Source: Microbacterium flavescens (GTDB lineage Bacteria > Actinomycetota > Actinomycetes > Actinomycetales > Microbacteriaceae). From it: 64,000 nt of DNA. The stretch's first letter is position 1, and each line of letters opens with the position of its first letter. The DNA is taken from contig NZ_JAFIWA010000007.1 in NCBI RefSeq assembly GCF_018588945.1, positions 1 to 64,000 on the forward strand. The letters run 5' to 3'. The notes under the pieces were generated by a model. It was not told where the DNA came from. It saw only the letters and a list, made by a program, of their open reading frames with translations, and ran no database searches. Shown here in pieces: positions 8,677 through 16,777 of the stretch. Made by a program: the position numbers and the translations under genes.

Positions 8677-9666
8677 TCAGCCCCGCCCGGCGTCCCAGTC
8701 GCGGTACGGGTCCCACCCGGTCCGGCCGTCGTGCGGGCGGCCGTCGACGGTCACGGCTTCCGCGCCGCTCGCACGCACCTCTCCGATCACGCGGAACCCC
8801 TCCGGCAGGGGCGCATCCGGCGGGAACGTCGCGAGCAGGCCGTGGTCCTCGCCCCCGGAGAGTGCCGCGCCGGGGTCGGCTCCGAGCGCCGCCGACTCGA
8901 TCGCGAGGCAGACACCGGATGCCGCAGCCATCCGGGATGCGTCGAGGACGAGGCCGTCCGACACGTCCATCATCGCCGTCGCGCCGGCGGCCGCCGCGAT
9001 CGCCCCGAGCGCCACCGGCGGGCTGGGGCGCAGCTGGACCTCGAGGTCGGCGCGCTCCTGGTCGGCGAGGCGACCGAAATCGATGGGGATCGGTGAGCCC
9101 GAGGCATCCGTGAATCGCTCGAACAGGATGCCGAGCCCTCGCGCGGCCCGGCCGAGTGTGCCGGCGACCGCCACGACGTCACCCGCACGCGCGCCCGACC
9201 GCAGCACGGGGGCGCGTCCGTCCAGCGAGCCGAGCGCCGTCACGGCGATGGTCAGCGTGTCGGACACCGTCAGGTCGCCGCCCTCGACGGCGCACCCGGG
9301 CGCGAGGGCATCGCACGCCGCGCGGAGCCCGTCTGCGAGACCCTCGACGAAGGACAGCCGGGTGTCTTCCGGCATGGCGAGGGCGACCAGCAGCGCGGTC
9401 GGCCGCGCGCCCATCGCCGCGACGTCGGCGAGGTTCACCGCCGCCGCCTTCCAGCCGAGGTCGAACGCGCCCGACCAGGCCAGGCGGAAGTCGGGTCCGT
9501 GCACCAGGGTGTCGACGGTCGCGACCACACGGGCGTCGGGGGCTGCGATCAGGGCGGCGTCGTCTCCCGGACCGACCAGCGCACCCGACTTCGGGAGCCG
9601 CGCCAGGATGCCGCGGAGGATCGTGCCCTCGCTCACGTCGCCCACGCGCGGATCGGAGGCAGTCAT
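8677..9666 (-). CDS. thiL: Thiamine-monophosphate kinase
   Basis: ATP-dependent phosphorylation of thiamine monophosphate to thiamine diphosphate. The 329-residue protein has the PurM/ThiL-fold signatures VGPGDDAAL near residue 30, NLADVAAMGA near residue 67, MDVSDGLVLDA near residue 222 and SGGEDHGLLATF near residue 268. The frame is open further upstream, but ATG at 9666 is chosen because TACCTT ends exactly 6 bases before it and the protein then starts like its family. It is divergent from the DUF3515 gene; only 22 bases separate the two start codons. Confidence 0.95.
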   Translation of the reverse strand: MTASDPRVGDVSEGTILRGILARLPKSGALVGPGDDAALIAAPDARVVATVDTLVHGPDFRLAWSGAFDLGWKAAAVNLADVAAMGARPTALLVALAMPEDTRLSFVEGLADGLRAACDALAPGCAVEGGDLTVSDTLTIAVTALGSLDGRAPVLRSGARAGDVVAVAGTLGRAARGLGILFERFTDASGSPIPIDFGRLADQERADLEVQLRPSPPVALGAIAAAAGATAMMDVSDGLVLDASRMAAASGVCLAIESAALGADPGAALSGGEDHGLLATFPPDAPLPEGFRVIGEVRASGAEAVTVDGRPHDGRTGWDPYRDWDAGRG

Positions 9667-9672
9667 CCTCCC

Positions 9673-9678
9673 AAGGTA
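9673..9678 (-). promoter_or_regulatory. -10 hexamer of thiL, overlapping divergent promoter
   Basis: TACCTT on the minus strand, exactly 6 bases (GGGAGG) before the thiL ATG. Its TA (9677-9678) is the same base pairs as the TA of the opposite-facing hexamer. Confidence 0.6.
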
Positions 9679-9682
9679 GCCT
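9677..9682 (+). promoter_or_regulatory. -10 hexamer of DUF3515 gene, overlapping divergent promoter
   Basis: TAGCCT, exactly 6 bases (GGAGAG) before GTG at 9689. It shares its TA with the thiL hexamer, so the two promoters cannot be melted independently. Confidence 0.6.
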
Positions 9683-9688
9683 GGAGAG

Positions 9689-10165
9689 GTGACCCGAGCG
9701 CGCCGATCCCTCGCCTCCGTGCTCGTCCTGGCCGCCGCGGTCGCCCTCGCCGGCTGCGCCGCGAACGTGTCGATGCAGCCCGCCGACGGATCGAACGACC
9801 CTGCATGCGCCGACGTCTCGGTCGCGCTGCGCGGCACCCTCGCCGGACAGGAGCGCCGCTGGACCGACGCGCAGGCCACGGCGGCCTGGGGCGACCCCGC
9901 CGCCGTCCTCTTCACGTGCGGTCTCGAGCCGCTCGGACCCACGACGCTCCCCTGCCAGACGATCAACGGCGTCGACTGGGTCATCGACGAGGCCGACGCC
10001 CCGCAGTACCGTGTCACGTCGTTCGGCCGCGTCCCCGCGGTCGAGGTCTACCTCGACAACGACGTCGTCGCCAGCGCCGAGGTGCTCGACGCGCTGTCGC
10101 TCGTCGTGTCGCGTCTCCCCGCGGACGGGTCGACGTGCGTCGCCCGCGGCGACGCCGGCGAGTAG
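9689..10165 (+). CDS. DUF3515 family lipoprotein
   Basis: A 158-residue secreted lipoprotein: basic N-terminus (MTRARRSL), hydrophobic core, lipobox VALAGC with the lipidated Cys at about residue 23. The mature part has conserved cysteines and matches the actinobacterial DUF3515 family, often found next to thiL, rsmD or ddl. No function is established. It is convergent with ddl, whose stop is 10 bases away. Confidence 0.88.
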   Translation: MTRARRSLASVLVLAAAVALAGCAANVSMQPADGSNDPACADVSVALRGTLAGQERRWTDAQATAAWGDPAAVLFTCGLEPLGPTTLPCQTINGVDWVIDEADAPQYRVTSFGRVPAVEVYLDNDVVASAEVLDALSLVVSRLPADGSTCVARGDAGE

Positions 10166-10175
10166 CCGCAGCCGG

Positions 10176-11267
10176 CTAGGCCGCGCGCTCGAGCGCGGTG
10201 TCGATGAGCTCCGAGATCAGCTCGGGGTAGGTGACGCCCGACGCGATCCAGCACTTGGGGAACATCGAGATGGGCGTGAATCCCGGCATCGTGTTCAGCT
10301 CGTTGACGTAGAGCCCGTCGGCGGTCAGGAAGAAGTCGACGCGGGCGAGTCCCTGTCCGCCCACCGCCTCGAACGCCCGTACGCCGAGCTCCTGGATGGC
10401 CGTGATCTCGTCGGCGGTGAGATCGGCCGGGCACACGACCTCGGCACCGTCACCGCCCAGGTACTTGCCCTCGAAGTCGTAGAACTCGCGGGTCGTCAGG
10501 ACGATCTCTCCGGGAAGCGATGCCCGGGCGGGTGCTCCGCCACGGCCCTCGAGGATCGCGACCTCCACCTCGCGCCCGACGATCGCCGTCTCGATGAGCA
10601 CCTTGTCGTCCTCGGCGAACGCCAGCTCGAGCGCTACCTCGAGCTCGGAAGGGTCGTGCACCTTCGAGACCCCGACGCTCGAGCCCGCGCGCGCAGGCTT
10701 GACGAAGGTCGGTTCGCCCAGGGCCGCGGCATCCGCTCGCACACCCTCGGGGTCGAGCTCCCAGCGCCGGCGCGTGACCGTGATCGATGGCGACACCGGC
10801 ACGCCCGCCGCGGCGAGGACGATCTTCATGAAGTGCTTGTCCATGCACAGCGCCGAGTCGAGGACGCCGCCGCCGGCGTACGGGATGCCGAGCGTGTCGA
10901 AGAAGCCCTGCACCGTGCCGTCCTCCCCGTGGAGTCCGTGCAGGATCGGCAGGACGACGTCGATCGCGCCGACCTCGTCGATCGAGCCGTCGGCTCGCCG
11001 CACCCGCAGCATGCGGTCGCCGCCGCCCTCGGGCCACAGCACGCGCGTGCCGTTGTCGACAACCTCCGGCAGCCGCTCGGCGTCGAGCCCGAACTTGGTG
11101 GGGTCGTCGTCCTCGAGCACGAACACGCCGTCGCGGGTGATGCCGACCGGGATCACCCGGTAGCGGTCACGGTCGATCGCCCGCAGCACCCCGCCCGCCG
11201 TTGCGGAACTGATCGAGTGCTCGCTGGATCGACCGCCAAAGAGCACCGCCACCGCCGGCATGTCCAT
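10176..11267 (-). CDS. ddl: D-alanine--D-alanine ligase
   Basis: ATP-grasp ligase making D-alanyl-D-alanine for peptidoglycan. The 363-residue protein has the N-terminal FGGRSSEHSISSATA motif, the central ATP-grasp fold, and the C-terminal NELNTMPGFTPISMFPK signature with metal and D-Ala contacts. The ATG at 11267 follows AGAGGA at 6 bases; an alternative ATG lies two codons in. The first 101 bases overlap the end of gpsA, unusually long for coupled genes. It is the last gene of the leuC-leuD-murA-plsC-gpsA-ddl run. Confidence 0.96.
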   Translation of the reverse strand: MDMPAVAVLFGGRSSEHSISSATAGGVLRAIDRDRYRVIPVGITRDGVFVLEDDDPTKFGLDAERLPEVVDNGTRVLWPEGGGDRMLRVRRADGSIDEVGAIDVVLPILHGLHGEDGTVQGFFDTLGIPYAGGGVLDSALCMDKHFMKIVLAAAGVPVSPSITVTRRRWELDPEGVRADAAALGEPTFVKPARAGSSVGVSKVHDPSELEVALELAFAEDDKVLIETAIVGREVEVAILEGRGGAPARASLPGEIVLTTREFYDFEGKYLGGDGAEVVCPADLTADEITAIQELGVRAFEAVGGQGLARVDFFLTADGLYVNELNTMPGFTPISMFPKCWIASGVTYPELISELIDTALERAA

Positions 11268-12303
11268 TCTGCGTCCTCTCGCCCTGGGGGGTGTCGTCGT
11301 CTGTCGTCAGATGCGGCGCGATGTCGCGCGGGTTCATGGTTCCGTCGAGGACCATCTTGACCTGCTCGACGATCGGCATCTCGACGCCGACCTCTCGGGC
11401 GAGCTGGAGGATGGGCGCCACGGAGGCGAGTCCCTCGGCCGTCTGATTCATCTGCTTGACGACGTCGTCGAAGCGGTAGCCCTGGCCGAGGAGGCGGCCG
11501 GCGGTGTTGTTGCGGCTGAGGGGAGACTGGCACGTCGCGATGAGGTCGCCGAGACCGGCGAGGCCCTGCAGCGTCTCGGGATGCGCGCCGAAAGCGACCG
11601 CGAAGTCGGTCATCTCGACGAGACCGCGCGTGATGATCGACGCCTTCGTGTTCTCGCCGTAGCCGACGCCGTCGACGATGCCGATCGCGACCGCGATGAG
11701 GTTCTTCAGGACGCCGCCGAACTCGGTTCCGATGACATCGGTGTTCACGAACGTGCGGAAGTAGCCGTTGCGCGCTCGGCGGGCGACGGCGTCGGCCGTC
11801 TCCTGACTCGTCGACGAGATGACCGCCGCCGTCGGCTGCTCCCGGGCGATCTCGAGCGCCAGGTTCGGTCCGGACGCCACGGCGATGCGGGCGGGGTCGC
11901 AGTGGAGCTCCTGCTCGATCACCTGGCTCATGCGCAGCCCGGTCCGGCGCTCGACGCCCTTCATGAGCGACACGATCGGCACCTCGCTGCGCGACACGAG
12001 GGGGCGCACCGCCTTGAGGTTCTGGCGGACCGCCTGGCTCGGAATCGAGAGGTACACCTGCTCGGCGCCGTCGAGCGCCTCGGAGAGGTGGTGGGTGGCC
12101 GACATGGAGCGCGGCAGGTTGATGCCCGGCAGGTACTCGCTGTTGCGCTTGGCCTCCTGGATCTCGCTCGCGAGCTCCGGGCGCCGCGCCCACATGGTGA
12201 CGTTCGCGCCGCCGTCGGCGAGGATCTTGCCGAACGTCGTGCCCCAGCTGCCGGCTCCGATCACCGCGACGCGCGGGCGGGAGGCATCCTGTCTACGGCT
12301 CAA
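11167..12303 (-). CDS. gpsA: Glycerol-3-phosphate dehydrogenase [NAD(P)+]
   Basis: Reduces dihydroxyacetone phosphate to sn-glycerol-3-phosphate for phospholipids. The Rossmann motif VIGAGSWGTTFGKILA starts near residue 14, and the catalytic lysine region VLKNLIAVAIG is near residue 197. The start is TTG at 12303, supported by AGAAGGAG upstream and overlapping the end of plsC by 11 bases. The 378-residue protein has about 35 extra C-terminal residues (from about residue 343) rich in Gly and Arg, encoded in the 101-base overlap with ddl. The extension is not needed for the fold and may be of low constraint. Confidence 0.94.
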   Translation of the reverse strand: MSRRQDASRPRVAVIGAGSWGTTFGKILADGGANVTMWARRPELASEIQEAKRNSEYLPGINLPRSMSATHHLSEALDGAEQVYLSIPSQAVRQNLKAVRPLVSRSEVPIVSLMKGVERRTGLRMSQVIEQELHCDPARIAVASGPNLALEIAREQPTAAVISSTSQETADAVARRARNGYFRTFVNTDVIGTEFGGVLKNLIAVAIGIVDGVGYGENTKASIITRGLVEMTDFAVAFGAHPETLQGLAGLGDLIATCQSPLSRNNTAGRLLGQGYRFDDVVKQMNQTAEGLASVAPILQLAREVGVEMPIVEQVKMVLDGTMNPRDIAPHLTTDDDTPQGERTQNGHAGGGGALWRSIQRALDQFRNGGRGAAGDRP

Positions 12304-13060
12304 GGCGACCCGTCTCCTTCTGCCCGTGATCCGCGGGATTCCAGCGCGCCGCGGGGGCGGGCTCGCCGCGCAGCTGCGCGAGGAGGTCGGCGACGGCGGC
12401 CATCACCCGGTCGGTCGCGGCCGCCAGGTTCACCGGCTGCCCCGCGACCTGAAATGCGGACAGGTCGACCGGATCGCCGATGAGCACGCGCACACGGCGC
12501 CGGAGGGGCCACAGCTTCAGCTTGCCGTATCGCGGCATGACCTGCTGGACGCCCCAGTGAGCCATCGGGATCACGGGGATGTCGTCGGCCAGCGCGAGCC
12601 GCACGGCCCCCGTCTTCCCGCGCATCGGCCACAGGCCGGGCTCACGGGTGAGGGTCCCCTCCGGGTACACGATCACACCGCGCCCGAGCCGGACCAGCGT
12701 CTCGGAGGTCTCGAGCGTCTGCCGAGCGGATGCCGCGGACGACGAGCGCGCGACCGGGACCATGCCGGTGCTGCGCAGGATCCATCCGAGCACCGGAACA
12801 CGGAAGAGGCTCTCCTTCGCCATGAAGCGAGGGGCGCGCCCGGCCTTCCAGACGGCCAGCGCCACGGCCAGCGGATCGGCCTCCGAGTAGTGGTTCGGCG
12901 CGAGGACGTACGCGCCTTCGCGCGGGAGCTTCTCGGCGCCGTGGATCTCGAGCTTGAACAGCAGCGCGATGAGCGGGGCCGCGATCGCTGCGAGCGGCCA
13001 GAAGGCGCTCGGGCGCGTCTTCTCCCGAGACGCCGGCGGCATCGGTGACGAGGGTGCCAT
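12293..13060 (-). CDS. plsC: 1-acyl-sn-glycerol-3-phosphate acyltransferase
   Basis: Second acylation of glycerol-3-phosphate, giving phosphatidic acid. The 255-residue protein has the catalytic NHYSEADPLA (H-x4-D) near residue 57, the glycerol-phosphate-binding segment around FRVPVLGWILRSTGM, and PEGTLTREPG near residue 134. It sits between murA and gpsA, so glycerol-3-phosphate supply and use are co-encoded. It starts 4 bases after the murA stop. Confidence 0.92.
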   Translation of the reverse strand: MAPSSPMPPASREKTRPSAFWPLAAIAAPLIALLFKLEIHGAEKLPREGAYVLAPNHYSEADPLAVALAVWKAGRAPRFMAKESLFRVPVLGWILRSTGMVPVARSSSAASARQTLETSETLVRLGRGVIVYPEGTLTREPGLWPMRGKTGAVRLALADDIPVIPMAHWGVQQVMPRYGKLKLWPLRRRVRVLIGDPVDLSAFQVAGQPVNLAAATDRVMAAVADLLAQLRGEPAPAARWNPADHGQKETGRLEP

Positions 13061-13064
13061 CGCG

Positions 13065-14432
13065 CTATCCGATGACGTCGAAGTCGGCGCCGAGCGTCTC
13101 GAGCTTGGTCAGGAACTTCTCGTAGCCCCGTCGGATGATCCCGACGTTGCGCACGACGGACTCGCCCTCGGCGGCCAGCGCGGCGATCACGTAGCTGTAG
13201 CCGCCGCGGAGGTCGGGAACCACGACGTCGGCGCCGTGCAGCGGGGTCGGCCCGCTGATGACGGCGGCCTGCTCCAGCTCCCGACGGGGCACCCGCCGGT
13301 CGCCCGCGTCGATGCCGTGCGGGTGGACGACGATGTCGGCGCCCATCTGCACGAGGGCCTGGGTGAAGCCGAGGCGGTTCTCGTACACGGTCTCGTGGAC
13401 CGTGGACGTACCCTCGGCCTGCGTGAGCGCCACGATGAGCGGCTGCTGCCAGTCGGTCATGAACCCGGGGTGGACGTCGGTCTCGACGACGACGGGCTTG
13501 AGCGCTCCCCCGCGACGGAACTGGATCCCGTCCTCATGCACGTCGAACCACCCGCCCGCCTTGCGGAACACGTTGAGGAACGTGAGCATCTCCTGCTGCT
13601 TGGCACCGCCGACGAAGATGTCGCCGTCGGTGGCCAGCGCCGCGCACGCCCAGGACGCCGCCTCGTTCCGGTCGAAGATCGCTCGGTGGTCGTAGCCGCG
13701 CAGCTCGTCGACGCCCTCGATGAGGATGACGCGGTTGGGCTCGTACGAGATGATCGCGCCCATCTTCTGCAGGACGGCGATGAGATCCATGATCTCGGGC
13801 TCGATGGCCGCGTTGCGGAGCTCGGTCGTGCCCTTGGCCTTCACGGCCGTCAGCAGCACCTGCTCCGTGGCGCCGACGCTCGGGTACGGCAGCTCGATGT
13901 TCGCTCCGTGCAGCCCGTCGGGCGCCGTGATCCGGATGCCCTCGTAGCTCTTGTCGACGACCGCGCCGAACGCGCGCAGCGCATCCATGTGGAAGTTGAT
14001 CGGGCGGTCTCCGATGCGGCAGCCGCCGAGGTCGGGGATGAGCGCCTCGCCCAGCAGGTGCAGCAGGGGTCCGCAGAACAGGATCGGGATGCGGGATGCC
14101 CCGGCATGCGCGTCGATCGCCTCGAAGTGCGCCGACTCGGCCCCGCTGGGGTCGAAGTGGAGGGTGCCGTCCTCTTCGCCGTCCCAGACGCGCACGCCGT
14201 GGACCTCGAGCAGGGAGCGGACCACCTGGACGTCGCTGATGTCGGGAACGTCGCGCAGCACGCTGTTCGTGCCCCCGAGAAGAGCCGCCACCATCGCCTT
14301 GGTGACGAGGTTCTTCGCGCCCTTCACCTCGACGCGCCCGGTCAGCGGTCGCCCCCCTCGGATCGCGAGGACCTCGCCGGCGGGTTCTTCGCCCGCGGGC
14401 GTGCTGGGCGTAACGCTGAGAGCGGACTTCAT
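13065..14432 (-). CDS. murA: UDP-N-acetylglucosamine 1-carboxyvinyltransferase
   Basis: First committed step of peptidoglycan synthesis: transfers enolpyruvate from PEP to UDP-GlcNAc, the target of fosfomycin. The 455-residue protein has the N-terminal VKGAKNLVTKAMVAALL motif with the substrate lysine and asparagine, and GGCRIGDRPI with the catalytic cysteine retained, so a fosfomycin-sensitive type is expected. ATG 14432 (MKSALSVTP) is preferred to the upstream in-frame ATG at 14474, because GAGG lies upstream at a good distance. Confidence 0.96.
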   Translation of the reverse strand: MKSALSVTPSTPAGEEPAGEVLAIRGGRPLTGRVEVKGAKNLVTKAMVAALLGGTNSVLRDVPDISDVQVVRSLLEVHGVRVWDGEEDGTLHFDPSGAESAHFEAIDAHAGASRIPILFCGPLLHLLGEALIPDLGGCRIGDRPINFHMDALRAFGAVVDKSYEGIRITAPDGLHGANIELPYPSVGATEQVLLTAVKAKGTTELRNAAIEPEIMDLIAVLQKMGAIISYEPNRVILIEGVDELRGYDHRAIFDRNEAASWACAALATDGDIFVGGAKQQEMLTFLNVFRKAGGWFDVHEDGIQFRRGGALKPVVVETDVHPGFMTDWQQPLIVALTQAEGTSTVHETVYENRLGFTQALVQMGADIVVHPHGIDAGDRRVPRRELEQAAVISGPTPLHGADVVVPDLRGGYSYVIAALAAEGESVVRNVGIIRRGYEKFLTKLETLGADFDVIG

Positions 14433-14501
14433 CCGGTGGACCTCACTTGTGTCTCTGGAGGGTGGGCAGATCACGCGCCCTCGTGGGGTGCGTGCCCTGG
14501 C

Positions 14502-15098
14502 TCACGGAACGGGGAGCGTCCGTGGCCGCCATGCCTCGCGGCGAGCCTCGAACTGCGCGATCTTGTCTTCGTTGCGCAGCGTGAGCCCGATGTCGTCGAG
14601 CCCTTCGAGAAGCCGCCACCTAGTGTAATCGTCGATGTCGAAAGCGACCTGGTGATCGCCGATCGTCGCGCGTCGCGCCTCGAGATCGACGGTCATCTCG
14701 ATGCCCGGGTCGGCCTCGATGATGCGCCAGATCGGCTCGAGCTCGTCCTCGTCGATCACGCCGGCGACGAGTCCCTGCTTGCCGGCGTTGCCGCGGAAGA
14801 TGTCGGCGAACCTCGGGCTCAGCACCACGTGGAAGCCGAAGTCCCGCAGGGCCCACACCGCGTGCTCGCGGCTGGAGCCGGTGCCGAAATCGGGACCGGC
14901 GACGAGCACGCTTGCGCCCTGGTACGCCGGCTGGTTGAGCACGAACTCCGGGTCCTGCCGCCAACTGGCGAACAGCGCGTCCTCGAAGCCCGTCTTGGTG
15001 ACGCGCTTGAGGTAGACGGCCGGGATGATCTGATCGGTGTCGACGGCCGAACGCCGCAGCGGAGCGGCGATGCCGGTGTGGGTGATGAACTTCTCCAT
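14502..15098 (-). CDS. leuD: 3-isopropylmalate dehydratase small subunit
   Basis: Swivel-domain partner of LeuC in the isomerisation of 2- to 3-isopropylmalate in leucine synthesis. The 198-residue length is standard. Substrate-recognition motifs include [13 protein letters not shown] near residue 20 and [19 protein letters not shown] near residue 72. It starts 1 base after the leuC stop, so the pair is co-translated. Confidence 0.96.
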   Translation of the reverse strand: MEKFITHTGIAAPLRRSAVDTDQIIPAVYLKRVTKTGFEDALFASWRQDPEFVLNQPAYQGASVLVAGPDFGTGSSREHAVWALRDFGFHVVLSPRFADIFRGNAGKQGLVAGVIDEDELEPIWRIIEADPGIEMTVDLEARRATIGDHQVAFDIDDYTRWRLLEGLDDIGLTLRNEDKIAQFEARREAWRPRTLPVP

Positions 15099-15099
15099 G

Positions 15100-16578
15100 T
15101 CAGGCCTCCGCTCCTGCCGCGACCGCGGAGTCCGCCGCGATCGGCTCCAGGTCGCTCGGGCTCGAGAGCGTGCCGCGCACGGCGGTGGCGGCGGCCACCA
15201 GCGGCGACACCAGGTGAGTGCGCCCCCCCTTGCCCTGCCGGCCCTCGAAGTTGCGGTTGCTCGTCGACGCGCAGCGCTCCCCCGGCGCGAGCTGATCGGG
15301 GTTCATGCCGAGGCACATCGAGCAGCCGGCGAAGCGCCACTCGGCGCCGAAGTCGGTGAAGACCTTGTCGAGCCCCTCGGCCTCGGCCTCGAGCCGGACG
15401 CGTGCCGAACCCGGCACGACCATGACGCGGACGCCGTCGGCCTTGGTGCGACCGCGGACGACGGAGGCGAACGCGCGGAGGTCCTCGATGCGGCTGTTCG
15501 TGCAGGAGCCCATGAAGACGGCGTCGACCGGCACATCCCTCATCGGGGTGCCGGGCTCGAGAGCCATGTACGCCAGCGCGCGCTCCGCGGCGGCGCGGTC
15601 GTTGGGGTCCGTGATGTCGGCCGGGCTCGGCACGACATCGGACAGCGACACGCCCTGGCCGGGGTTGGTGCCCCACGTGACGAAGGGCTCGAGTTCGGCG
15701 GCGTCGAGGTACACCTCGGCGTCGTAGACCGCGCCCTCGTCGCTGGGCAGCGTGCGCCAGTAGGCGACCGCGTCGTCCCAGTCCTCACCCCGCGGGGCGT
15801 GCGGCCGGCCCTTGACGTAGTCGAAGGTGATCTCGTCAGGCGCGATCATGCCGGCGCGTGCGCCGGCCTCGATCGACATGTTGCACATCGTCATGCGCCC
15901 CTCCATGGAGAGGGAGCGGATCGCGCTGCCGCGGAATTCGAGCACGTAGCCCTGCCCGCCGTTGGCGCCGATCTTGGCGATGATGGCGAGGATCACGTCC
16001 TTCGCCGTCACGCCGGGCTTCAGCTCGCCCTCGACGGTGATCGCCATCGTCTTGAACGGCTTCAGCGGGAGCGTCTGCGTCGCCATGACGTGCTCGACCT
16101 CGCTGGTGCCGATGCCGAAGGCCATCGCGCCGAAGGCGCCGTGGGTGCTGGTGTGGCTGTCGCCGCAGACCACGGTGATGCCCGGCATCGTCAGGCCCAG
16201 CTGGGGTCCGACGACGTGGACGATGCCCTGCTCCTTGTCGCCGAGCGAGTGCAGCCGGACGCCGAACTCCTCGGCGTTGCGCCGCAGCGTCTCGATCTGG
16301 GTGCGGCTCGTCAGGTCGGCGATGGGCTTGTCGATGTCGAGCGTCGGGGTGTTGTGATCCTCGGTCGCAATGGTCAGGTCGAGGCGCCGCACCGGGCGCC
16401 CCTCGGCACGGAGGCCGTCGAAGGCCTGCGGGCTGGTGACCTCGTGCACGAGATGGAGGTCGATGTAGATCAGGTCGGGCTGGCCGTCCTCGCCTTTGAC
16501 GACGAGATGGTCGTCCCAGACCTTCTCGGCCAGGGTGCGAGGACGATCGGGGATGCCGGATGCGTCGGAAATGCTCAT
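15100..16578 (-). CDS. leuC: 3-isopropylmalate dehydratase large subunit
   Basis: Aconitase-family [4Fe-4S] enzyme. The 492-residue protein carries the cluster cysteines in [17 protein letters not shown] near residue 362 and [14 protein letters not shown] near residue 422, plus the early EKVWDDHLV motif. The ATG at 16578 has GAGGAG 8 bases upstream. The 130-base leader contains a 14-codon leader peptide with three consecutive leucine codons, so leucine-dependent attenuation of leuCD, and possibly of the murA-plsC-gpsA-ddl genes behind it, is likely. Confidence 0.97.
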   Translation of the reverse strand: MSISDASGIPDRPRTLAEKVWDDHLVVKGEDGQPDLIYIDLHLVHEVTSPQAFDGLRAEGRPVRRLDLTIATEDHNTPTLDIDKPIADLTSRTQIETLRRNAEEFGVRLHSLGDKEQGIVHVVGPQLGLTMPGITVVCGDSHTSTHGAFGAMAFGIGTSEVEHVMATQTLPLKPFKTMAITVEGELKPGVTAKDVILAIIAKIGANGGQGYVLEFRGSAIRSLSMEGRMTMCNMSIEAGARAGMIAPDEITFDYVKGRPHAPRGEDWDDAVAYWRTLPSDEGAVYDAEVYLDAAELEPFVTWGTNPGQGVSLSDVVPSPADITDPNDRAAAERALAYMALEPGTPMRDVPVDAVFMGSCTNSRIEDLRAFASVVRGRTKADGVRVMVVPGSARVRLEAEAEGLDKVFTDFGAEWRFAGCSMCLGMNPDQLAPGERCASTSNRNFEGRQGKGGRTHLVSPLVAAATAVRGTLSSPSDLEPIAADSAVAAGAEA

Positions 16579-16653
16579 GCTCTGTTCTCCTCGGAGGGGA
16601 CTGTGTCCGCTAAGGGGGCCCGCGACGAACTCCGCGACGAGGGAGGCCTGGAA
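16579..16653 (-). promoter_or_regulatory. leuC attenuator region
   Basis: Between the leader peptide and leuC lie two direct CGTCGCGG copies that can each pair with the leader segment, and CTCCGAGGAG next to the leuC start. That palindrome could hide the leuC Shine-Dalgarno sequence. No U-rich intrinsic terminator was seen, so control may act on translation or through Rho. Confidence 0.55.
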
Positions 16654-16698
16654 CTAGGACTCGTCGCGGCCGCTAAGGAGAAGGCGAGCGATCCGCAC
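16654..16698 (-). CDS. leuL: Leucine leader peptide (MRIARLLLSGRDES)
   Basis: A 14-codon reading frame with GTG start, 7 bases after TAGCCT, encoding three consecutive leucines (CTT CTC CTT) and ending 75 bases before leuC. It overlaps one arm of a 10-bp stem: CCGCGACGAG of the leader RNA (plus-strand 16660-16669) can pair with CTCGTCGCGG (16632-16641). A second copy of CGTCGCGG at 16620-16627 offers an alternative partner. The design matches a leucine attenuator: a ribosome slowed at the Leu codons changes which downstream copy pairs. The peptide itself is probably not functional. Confidence 0.8.
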   Translation of the reverse strand: MRIARLLLSGRDES

Positions 16699-16705
16699 GG
16701 GGCCC

Positions 16706-16711
16706 AGGCTA
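16706..16711 (-). promoter_or_regulatory. -10 hexamer of the leu operon
   Basis: TAGCCT on the minus strand, 7 bases before the GTG of the leader peptide, predicting that the leader peptide is itself translated from a leaderless 5' end. Confidence 0.6.
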
Positions 16712-16732
16712 CCACCCGCTCGAACCCCGACG

Positions 16733-16767
16733 CGCCGCGCACGACGTCGTGTGACGCGTGCGCGGCG
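16733..16767. terminator. Hairpin after terC
   Basis: CGCCGCGCACG (16733-16743) pairs with CGTGCGCGGCG (16757-16767) around a 13-base loop, 11 bases past the terC stop and before the leu promoter. No T-tract follows. Confidence 0.55.
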
Positions 16768-16777
16768 GCCGTGAGGA

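Noticed and set aside
12954..15359. 801-codon open frame antisense to murA and leuD
   Set aside because: It covers two certain genes on the opposite strand and its translation is low in complexity, rich in Arg, Asp and Gly.
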